Below, in pieces: positions 13,939-19,234 of a DNA stretch of 19,234 nucleotides. The stretch spans positions 1 to 19,234 of the forward strand of contig JAGWNT010000076.1 in assembly GCA_028871195.1 (NCBI GenBank), written 5' to 3'. Source of the DNA: REEB85 sp018971455. Lineage in GTDB: Bacteria; Pseudomonadota; Alphaproteobacteria; Acetobacterales; Acetobacteraceae. Numbering within the stretch: position 1 is the stretch's first letter; each line of letters begins with the position of its first letter. The notes beneath the pieces were generated by a model. That model had not been told where the DNA came from. It saw only the letters and a program-made list of their open reading frames with translations, and ran no database searches. Made by a program: the position numbers and the translations under genes.

Positions 13939-13970
13939 AGCATTTCGGGGGGGGCCTTCAGCATTTCGGG
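13932..13970. repeat. Two exact 18-bp direct repeats
   Basis: GGCCTTCAGCATTTCGGG occurs at 13932-13949 and again at 13953-13970, separated by 3 G residues. The first copy includes the right arm of the stem-loop at 13911-13938, so the second copy could offer an alternative pairing partner for the left arm (GAAGGCC). It looks like a small local duplication. Confidence 0.85.
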
Positions 13971-13989
13971 CGGCCGTCACGGCCCCGCC

Positions 13990-14007
13990 ATGTCACCATA
14001 GCTTCAC
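13990..14007 (+). promoter_or_regulatory. Weak Pho-box-like direct repeat upstream of the importer operon
   Basis: ATGTCACCATAGCTTCAC has the 11-nt periodicity of a PhoB site (two 7-mers like CTGTCAT separated by 4 nt). The first half matches at 5 of 7 bases, the second at only 3 of 7. It is noted because it lies 36 bp before an operon resembling the phosphate-regulated ugp system; on sequence alone it is marginal. Confidence 0.2.
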
Positions 14008-14043
14008 GCGCCAGGGGCATCTCGACGCGCTATTTGCGCGGCC

Positions 14044-15183
14044 ATGAGCTTTGATCATAATGCCGTGATGAGCGAGACGGCCGTTTCAGGCTGCGCGGTT
14101 CGACTGGAAGGTGTCAGCAAGCATTTCGGGGCGACCCGGGTGCTGGACGCCATCCATCTCGACGTTCCTCCGGCCAGTTTCACCGTGCTTCTCGGGCAGT
14201 CGGGCTGCGGCAAGACCACCTGCCTGCGCATTCTCGCCGGCCTCGAAACCGCCAGCTCCGGGCGGGTGCTGATCGGCGGGCGCGACGTTACCACCGCGCC
14301 GCCGGCGGGGCGCGGTGTCGCGATGGTGTTTCAGTCCTACGCCCTGTTCCCGCATCTGGACGTGGCGGAGAATATCGTCTTCGGGCTGCGGGCGCGCGGC
14401 GTGGCGCGGGCCGAGCGGCGCGCGCGGCTGGCGCGGGCGGCGGAGATGCTCGGCATCGGCCATCTGCTGGCGCGCCGGCCGGCGCAGCTATCCGGCGGGC
14501 AGCAGCAGCGCGTGGCCCTCGGCCGCGCCCTGGTCGCCGAGGCCCCGGTGTGCCTGATGGATGAGCCGCTCTCCAACCTCGATGCCCAGCTGCGCGCCGA
14601 CATGCGCCGCGAGATCGTCGGTCTGCAACGCCGGCTCGGGCTGACGATGATCTACGTCACCCACGACCAGACCGAGGCGATGAGCATGGCCGACCAGGTG
14701 GTGGTGATGCGCGAGGGGCGCATCGAGCAATGCGCAGCACCGGCGGAGATCTATGAGCGCCCGGCGAGCAGCTATGTCGCCGGCTTCATCGGCGCGCCGC
14801 CGATGAATCTCTTCCCGCTCGAGCAGCGCGGCGCCGGGCTGGTGATTCGCGGCACGGGCGGGCCGGCGCTGGCCGCCGCGCCGGCGCGCGCCGTGGTCGG
14901 CGGCGTGCGGCCCGAGGCGCTGCGGCTGGCCGCCGCCGATGAGGCCGGCGCCATCACGGCCCGGGTTCTGGACCGTGAGTATCTCGGCGCCGACACAGTA
15001 CTGACCTGCGCCGTCGGCCAGGGCGAGTTGCGCCTGCTCGCCCGGCTGCCCGGGCAGGTGCGCCTGGCGCCGGGGAGCATGATCGGCCTCGCGGCCGATC
15101 CCGGCGCGATTTCATTGTTCGATGCCGCAACCGGGCTGCGGCTGGGCCATGCGCCCAGCGAGCCGCAACATATCGAGGGATAA
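14044..15183 (+). CDS. ugpC: ABC importer ATP-binding protein, UgpC/MalK type
   Basis: This 379-residue cytoplasmic ATPase powers the importer encoded by the next three genes. Motifs are Walker A GQSGCGKTT (51-59), Q-loop FQSYALFPHL, signature LSGGQQQR (149-156), Walker B VCLMDEPLSNLD (Asp173, Glu174) and the H-loop VTHDQTEAM. The C-terminal part from about residue 255 (FIGAPPMNLFPLE, VVGGVRPEALRL) is the MalK/UgpC-type regulatory TOBE domain. The length is slightly above E. coli UgpC. The start is ambiguous between ATG at 14044 and ATG at 14068; neither has a clear Shine-Dalgarno, and the conserved part begins after both. The TAA stop is 2 bp before the binding-protein ATG. The ugp name is by similarity of the whole operon; ligand identity is not proven. 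Confidence 0.88.
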   Translation: MSFDHNAVMSETAVSGCAVRLEGVSKHFGATRVLDAIHLDVPPASFTVLLGQSGCGKTTCLRILAGLETASSGRVLIGGRDVTTAPPAGRGVAMVFQSYALFPHLDVAENIVFGLRARGVARAERRARLARAAEMLGIGHLLARRPAQLSGGQQQRVALGRALVAEAPVCLMDEPLSNLDAQLRADMRREIVGLQRRLGLTMIYVTHDQTEAMSMADQVVVMREGRIEQCAAPAEIYERPASSYVAGFIGAPPMNLFPLEQRGAGLVIRGTGGPALAAAPARAVVGGVRPEALRLAAADEAGAITARVLDREYLGADTVLTCAVGQGELRLLARLPGQVRLAPGSMIGLAADPGAISLFDAATGLRLGHAPSEPQHIEG

Positions 15184-15185
15184 CC

Positions 15186-16475
15186 ATGTCGCAGATCACT
15201 CGCCGCCAGATCCTGGCGGCCACGCCGCTATTGGCGGCACCCGCCATCGCGCGCGCCGCCGGGCCGCTCGAAATCCAGTTCTTCTTTCCGATCGCGGTGG
15301 CCGGCCCGATCACCAAGATCATCGACGGCTACGCCGCGGCCTTCGCCGCGGAGAACCCCGATATCCGCATCAAGCCGGTCTATGCCGGCAGCTATGACGA
15401 CACCATCGCCAAGGCGCTGACCGCGCTGCGCTCGGGCAATGCGCCGCCGCTGGCCATGCTGGGCGCCATCCAGGTCTATACGCTGATCGACCAGGACGCG
15501 ATCGTGCCGTTCGACGAGCTGCTGACCTCGGCCGAGGACAAGGCGTGGATGGGCGGCTTCTTCCCCGCCTTCATGGCCAACGGCAACGTCAAGGGCCATG
15601 TCTGGAGCATTCCCTTCCAGCGCTCCACCGCCGTGCTCTACTGGAACAAGAACGCCTTCCAGGAAGCCGGGCTGAACCCGGAGACGCCGCCGGCGAACTG
15701 GGACGAGCAGATGGCCTTCGGGCACAAGCTGGTCAAGCGCAGCGGCAGCACGACCAGCCGCTGGGGCCTGCAGATTCCCGCCACCGGCGGCACCTACTGG
15801 CTCTACCAGGGCCTCGCCACCGAGGCCGGCACGATGCTCGCCAATGCCGATGGCACGCGCACCGCGTTCAACGACAAAGGGGCGGTGGACGCGCTGCAAT
15901 ACTGGGTCGACCTCGCCAAGCAGGGCGTCTCGCCCCCGGGCGTGATCGACTGGGGAACGACGCCGACCGATTTCGTCGAGGGCCGGGCGGCGATGATCTG
16001 GACGACGACGGGCAACCTCACCTTCATCCGCGACCGGGCGAAGTTCCCCTTCGGGGTCGCCCAGCTGCCGGCCAAGCTGCGCCGCGGCAGCCCGACGGGC
16101 GGCGCCAATTTCCACATCTTCAAATCCGCCACCGCGGCCCAGCGCGCGGCCTCGCTGCGCTTCGTCAAGTGGGTGACAGCACCGGAGCGTTGCGCCGCCT
16201 GGAGCATCGCTACCGGCTATGTCGCCACCCGGCCGGATGCGTGGGACACCAAGACGATGAAGGACTACACGGCCGGCTTCCCGGCCGCGGCGGTGGCGCG
16301 CGACCAGCTTCCGGTGGCGGTGCCTGAGCTGTCCACCCATGAGAACCAGCGCGTGACCATTCCGCTGAACAGCGCATTGCAGGCGGCGCTGTCCGGCAGC
16401 AAGCAGGCCAAGCCGGCGCTGGATGAGGCGCAGGCCAACGCGGACCGCGTGCTGAAGCGCTTCCAGCACGCCTGA
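15186..16475 (+). CDS. ugpB: ABC importer substrate-binding protein, UgpB-like, Tat signal
   Basis: This 429-residue periplasmic binding protein has an N-terminal twin-arginine signal (TRRQILAATPLLAAPAIARA, cleavage probably after ARA near residue 24). Similarity to glycerol-3-phosphate binding protein UgpB is visible at several points: FAAENPDIRIKPVYAGSYDD, ALRSGNAPPLAML, IPFQRSTAVLYWNKNAFQEAG, FVEGRAAMIWTTTGNLTFIR, and the C-terminal ALDEAQANADRVLKRFQ. The ligand is therefore probably glycerol-3-phosphate or a glycerophosphodiester, but divergence leaves a sugar possible. The ribosome binding site is GAGGGA just before the ATG at 15186. It lies second in the operon, between the ATPase and the two permeases, an order (C-B-A-E) that differs from the E. 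coli ugpBAEC order. Confidence 0.87.
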   Translation: MSQITRRQILAATPLLAAPAIARAAGPLEIQFFFPIAVAGPITKIIDGYAAAFAAENPDIRIKPVYAGSYDDTIAKALTALRSGNAPPLAMLGAIQVYTLIDQDAIVPFDELLTSAEDKAWMGGFFPAFMANGNVKGHVWSIPFQRSTAVLYWNKNAFQEAGLNPETPPANWDEQMAFGHKLVKRSGSTTSRWGLQIPATGGTYWLYQGLATEAGTMLANADGTRTAFNDKGAVDALQYWVDLAKQGVSPPGVIDWGTTPTDFVEGRAAMIWTTTGNLTFIRDRAKFPFGVAQLPAKLRRGSPTGGANFHIFKSATAAQRAASLRFVKWVTAPERCAAWSIATGYVATRPDAWDTKTMKDYTAGFPAAAVARDQLPVAVPELSTHENQRVTIPLNSALQAALSGSKQAKPALDEAQANADRVLKRFQHA

Positions 16476-16482
16476 GGCGAAG

Positions 16483-17394
16483 ATGGCGGCGAGCCAGGAT
16501 GCGGCACCGCTCGGCTCCGGCACCAGGCTCCAGGCCTGGCTGCTGGTGCTGCCGGCGCTCGCCCTGCTCGCCGCCTTCACCTATTGGCCGGTGATCGCGA
16601 CGCTGATCGACAGCGTGCGCTCGACGCCGCAGGGCAGCCATCCCGCGGTGTTCGTCGGTCTGGACAATTACCGCGCCATGCTGGCCGACCCGGTGTTCCG
16701 CCAGGCCCTGTGGAACAATGCCGTCTATGCCGCGATCACCGTGCCGGTCTCGGTGGTGCTGGCGCTGCTGATGGCGCTGGCGGTGGATGCGGCGCGCGGC
16801 GCGCGAATGCCGGGGCGCACGCTGCTGCGGCTCGCGTTCTTCACGCCGACCATGCTGCCGATGGTGGCGGTGGCCAATATCTGGCTGTTCTTCTACACGC
16901 CCGGCTACGGGCTGTTCGACCGCATCGCCTACATGCTGGGCCTCGGCCAGCCCAACTGGCTGGGCGACGCCAGCACCGCGCTGCCGGCCATGATCATCGT
17001 TGCCATCTGGAAGCAGGCCGGCTTCTTCATGATCTTCTACCTCGCCGCGCTGCAATCCATTCCGCCCAATCTGCGCGAGGCGGCGGCGCTGGAGGGCGTG
17101 TCGCGCCTCAGCTTCCTGCGCCGCGTCACGCTGCCGCTGGTGGGGCCGACGACCTTGTTCGTCGTCGTCAACGCGGTGATCGACGCCTTCCGGCTGGTGG
17201 ACCATATCGTGGTGATGACGCGCGGCGGGCCGGACAATGCGACGGCGCTGCTGTTCTATTACATCTACGTCGTCGGATTTCAGTACTGGGACAGCGGCGA
17301 TGCATCGGCGCTGACCGCCATTCTGGTGACCGGGCTGGCGGCGCTGGCCTTCCTGTCCTTCCGCGTGTTCGGCCGCAAGGTGCATTACCGATGA
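16483..17394 (+). CDS. ugpA: ABC importer permease 1, UgpA-like
   Basis: This 303-residue inner-membrane permease has about six hydrophobic helices. The first follows a short polar N-terminus (LQAWLLVLPALALLAAFTYWP). The cytoplasmic EAA loop that docks on the ATPase is clear: EAAALEGVSRLSFLRRVTLP. The sequence VFVGLDNYRAMLADPVFRQALWNN is characteristic of first permeases of the sugar/G3P family. The start lies 7 bp after the binding-protein stop, with GAGGCG as a modest ribosome binding site, and the stop overlaps the next start as ATGA. Confidence 0.9.
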   Translation: MAASQDAAPLGSGTRLQAWLLVLPALALLAAFTYWPVIATLIDSVRSTPQGSHPAVFVGLDNYRAMLADPVFRQALWNNAVYAAITVPVSVVLALLMALAVDAARGARMPGRTLLRLAFFTPTMLPMVAVANIWLFFYTPGYGLFDRIAYMLGLGQPNWLGDASTALPAMIIVAIWKQAGFFMIFYLAALQSIPPNLREAAALEGVSRLSFLRRVTLPLVGPTTLFVVVNAVIDAFRLVDHIVVMTRGGPDNATALLFYYIYVVGFQYWDSGDASALTAILVTGLAALAFLSFRVFGRKVHYR

Positions 17395-18200
17395 GGTGGT
17401 TCACCCTCTCGCTGGAGACGCTCGCCGCCTGGATGCTCGGCCTGCTGTGGATCATGCCCCTGCTCTATGCGGTGTGGACCGCGTTCCACGCGGATGCGTT
17501 CGCCACGCATTTCGCCCCGTTCGCGCCGCTGACGGCGCATAATTTCATCACCGCATGGAGCACCGCCCCGTTCGGCCGCTACATGATCAACACGGTCATG
17601 CTGGTGAGCCTGGTTCTGGCGGCGCAGTTCATCGTCTGCACGCTCGCCGCCTTCGCCTTCGCGCGGCTGAGCTTTCCGGGCCGCGACGCGATCTTCGCCC
17701 TGGTGCTCGTGCAGCTGATGGTGACGCCCGACGTGCTGCTGGTGGAGAATTACGCCAGCATGGCCCGCCTCGGGCTGGTGGACAGCATTCTTGGCATCGC
17801 CCTGCCCTATCTGAGTTCGGCTTTCGGCATCTTCCTGCTGCGCCAGACCTTCCGCACCGTGCCGCAGGAGCTCGACGACGCGGCCCGGCTGGAGGGCAGC
17901 GGGTTGCTGGCGCGGCTGTGGCGCGTCTATGTGCCGCTGGCGCGGCCGACCTACCTGGCGTTCGGCCTGGTTTCGGTGAGCTTTCACTGGAACAATTTCC
18001 TGTGGCCGCTGGTGATCACCAATTCGGTGGAGACGCGCACCCTGACCGTCGGCCTGTCGCTGTTCGGCACCACCGACCAGGGCATCGACTGGTCGATCAT
18101 CACCGCCGGCACGCTGATGACCAGCGCGCCGCTGCTGCTCGCCTTCCTGCTGTTCCAGCGGCAATTCGTCCAGGGCTTCATGCGCGCCGGCATCCGCTGA
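17391..18200 (+). CDS. ugpE: ABC importer permease 2, UgpE-like
   Basis: This 269-residue inner-membrane permease partners UgpA. Six hydrophobic segments are apparent, the first at about residues 8-28 (LETLAAWMLGLLWIMPLLYAV). Family marks are HNFITAWSTAPFGRYMINTVML, FAFARLSFPGRD and the EAA-like loop ELDDAARLEGSGLLARLWRVYVPLARP. In the EAA motif the usual EAA becomes DDAA, common in this subfamily. The ATGA overlap with the upstream gene fixes the start at 17391. It is the last gene of the operon. The 113 bp that follow carry only a weak CCCC/GGGG hairpin (18212-18223), not a convincing terminator. Confidence 0.9.
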   Translation: MRWFTLSLETLAAWMLGLLWIMPLLYAVWTAFHADAFATHFAPFAPLTAHNFITAWSTAPFGRYMINTVMLVSLVLAAQFIVCTLAAFAFARLSFPGRDAIFALVLVQLMVTPDVLLVENYASMARLGLVDSILGIALPYLSSAFGIFLLRQTFRTVPQELDDAARLEGSGLLARLWRVYVPLARPTYLAFGLVSVSFHWNNFLWPLVITNSVETRTLTVGLSLFGTTDQGIDWSIITAGTLMTSAPLLLAFLLFQRQFVQGFMRAGIR

Positions 18201-18243
18201 CGAGGGTTGCGCCCCGCCCGGGGTATAGCGTTCTCTCTCGTTG

Positions 18244-18257
18244 TGCCAAACTTGGCA
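18244..18257. promoter_or_regulatory. Perfect 14-bp dyad downstream of the importer operon
   Basis: TGCCAAACTTGGCA is a perfect inverted repeat (6-bp arms, AC centre) lying between the two convergent genes. A protein-binding site or a fragment of an older element is possible. It is too short to be an intrinsic terminator, and no T run follows. Confidence 0.3.
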
Positions 18258-18313
18258 GCACCCTGAGTGGCTGGGAAGAGGGTATCGGCTGGCGAGTGTG
18301 CAGGAGCCGCCGG

Positions 18314-19234
18314 TCACGGCATACCGGCAACGACCGCCGTGCCAACCGCCTGAAGCCGGCCTATGGCTGCCATCAATGCCACGATCATGTCGGCGGAGGC
18401 GTTCCGCGTTCCGGCGATGATCCGGCTGAGGTTGGCGTCGTTGATCCCCGCGACTCGGGCGAGGTTGCGGATGCCGAAGCGCTCGCAGGCTTCGCGTATA
18501 GCCGGAAGGATGTCGACGGCGCTGACCGCCTCCGGGCGCCGCTCGGCGTTCAACGCGGCCACGCCCCTCGCCAGCACATCCAGCGCAACGCGTGACGGCT
18601 TCCTGCCTCCAGCCGCGATCGCCGACACATGGCGGCGGGAAACATTCGCCCGCTCTGCAACCACCTGAGCTCCATGCCGGCGAATGCCCTCGCGGACCAT
18701 GGCGGCCATCTGCTCGCGATCGTTTGGCAGGGTGCCGTACTCAGCTTGCGCCTCGGGGGCCTCGCCGAGGTGGAACTGCTCCTCCCAGCGGTTTGCCTCC
18801 TTGCCGATGAAGTGGATCACCATTGCGCGGACACGCAGCGGTTGCGTGGTTCCTGCGTTGCAGTAATCCCCGCCAAGCACCTTGCGATCAGGGTGCAGGT
18901 GGTACCGCACCAGAGATTGGCCCACGGTCTTCAACCGATACCGCGTAATCAGCTCGCCGGTCTCCCTGTCGAAGCAGTGGGCGGCTGCACGTGCCGGGTT
19001 GCGGTCGTAGGGTGCCACGGCACGGGGCAGGTTCTTCGATGCCCTGGGGCGTCGAGTCGTCGCATCGCTGCCGGGTTGCCCTTCGAGCACCACGTTGAAC
19101 TCGGGCCGCTTCGCCTGGAAGGCCAGCATGAAGTTGAAGGGGCGGACCTGCTGCCGATAAGGCTTGGCCTGGTTGTATCGCTTGAACCACGCGAGGAGGG
19201 CCGGTGTGGTCGCGGCATAGCGGCTGACGGCCGG
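18314..19234 (-). CDS. Unknown protein with two C-terminal helix-turn-helix segments, truncated at window edge
   Basis: The frame is open from the right edge, so at least 306 residues are visible and the start is outside. I do not recognise the N-terminal part; it contains LLAWFKRYNQAKPYRQQVRPF and a block ending ERYG-like in QAEYGTLPND. Counting from the in-frame Met at 19129, two Cro/CI-like helix-turn-helix segments stand in tandem near the C-terminus: about 152-194 (AQVVAERANVSRRHVSAIAA) and 217-259 (IRNLARVAGINDANLSRIIA). This suggests DNA binding. The DNA here is visibly less GC-rich than the rest, and codon choice is more relaxed, as often seen in genes carried by plasmids, phages or integrative elements. 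It converges on the importer operon. The function is unknown. Confidence 0.75.
   Translation of the reverse strand, partial: PAVSRYAATTPALLAWFKRYNQAKPYRQQVRPFNFMLAFQAKRPEFNVVLEGQPGSDATTRRPRASKNLPRAVAPYDRNPARAAAHCFDRETGELITRYRLKTVGQSLVRYHLHPDRKVLGGDYCNAGTTQPLRVRAMVIHFIGKEANRWEEQFHLGEAPEAQAEYGTLPNDREQMAAMVREGIRRHGAQVVAERANVSRRHVSAIAAGGRKPSRVALDVLARGVAALNAERRPEAVSAVDILPAIREACERFGIRNLARVAGINDANLSRIIAGTRNASADMIVALMAAIGRLQAVGTAVVAGMP

Larger units (their letters stand above)
13696..14043. other. 348-bp intergenic region between ABC exporter and importer operon
   Basis: This gap has no conventional gene. It holds TTGAAA at 13740, a possible -35 element without a good -10. It also holds a small TGCAA/TTGCA inverted repeat (13761-13774), the extended Shine-Dalgarno and micro-ORF, two hairpins, the 18-bp direct repeat and a weak Pho-box-like sequence. 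A CGCGC-TATTT-GCGCG palindrome (14026-14040) touches the importer start. Confidence 0.6.

Noticed and set aside
11857..13980. Long minus-strand open frame of 707 codons across the ABC exporter
   Set aside because: The plus-strand frame encodes complete exporter and ATPase motifs; the antisense frame is His/Gln/Arg-rich low-complexity shadow.
18240..18300. Possible tRNA gene or sigma-54 promoter after the importer operon
   Set aside because: No cloverleaf can be folded around the TTGGCA dyad, and the GC element required at -12 of a sigma-54 promoter is missing on both strands.
1..19234. CRISPR array, insertion sequence or integrase
   Set aside because: No regularly spaced repeats, terminal inverted repeats or transposase/integrase motifs were found on either strand.

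Overview
The window is GC-rich throughout, with a strong G/C bias at third codon positions, tightly packed genes and many ATGA stop/start overlaps. Gene content suggests an alphaproteobacterium, most likely Acetobacteraceae or a related Rhodospirillales lineage. The supporting signs are a Hint-domain surface or secreted protein, two tandem-domain universal stress proteins, a TPR/GT9-like fusion and a UgpB-like ABC system. This placement is inferred from family content only.

Layout: (1) 2-487 (+) is the 3' end of a polar amino-acid ABC transporter ATPase. (2) 510-3700 (-) reads, in transcription order, as a DHA2-type MFS exporter, a tandem universal stress protein and a cyclase-family (KynB-like) hydrolase. 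(3) 3863-5692 (+) is a Hint-domain protein with a repetitive beta-rich N-terminus. Its 3' end overlaps a second tandem universal stress protein (5640-6506, -), which has an FNR/FixK-like box upstream. (4) 6611-8140 (-) is a TPR/glycosyltransferase-like protein. Divergent from it, 8433-8912 (+) encodes a degenerate receiver-like protein with Glu where the phosphoacceptor Asp should be. (5) 8918-11762 (-) is a three-gene, translationally coupled nucleotide-sugar operon: CDP-glucose 4,6-dehydratase, sugar C-methyltransferase, 3,5-epimerase. It points to a C-methyl-branched deoxysugar for a surface glycan. (6) 11935-13695 (+) is an MsbA-like half-transporter with fused membrane and ATPase domains.

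(7) 13696-14043 has no conventional gene but is the most structured non-coding stretch. It holds a 24-codon micro-ORF behind a 15-nt perfect complement of the 16S rRNA 3' end, two hairpins and an 18-bp direct repeat. (8) 14044-18200 (+) is a complete importer operon (ATPase, Tat-type binding protein, two permeases) resembling UgpCBAE for glycerol-3-phosphate or a related ligand. (9) 18314 to the right edge (-) is a partial gene of unknown function with two C-terminal helix-turn-helix segments, in visibly less GC-rich DNA that may mark the edge of an acquired segment.

The best candidate for something undescribed is the micro-ORF/hairpin module at 13785-13970. Next are the receiver-like protein at 8433 and the Hint protein at 3863. 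No CRISPR array, rRNA, tRNA, transposase or integrase was seen.
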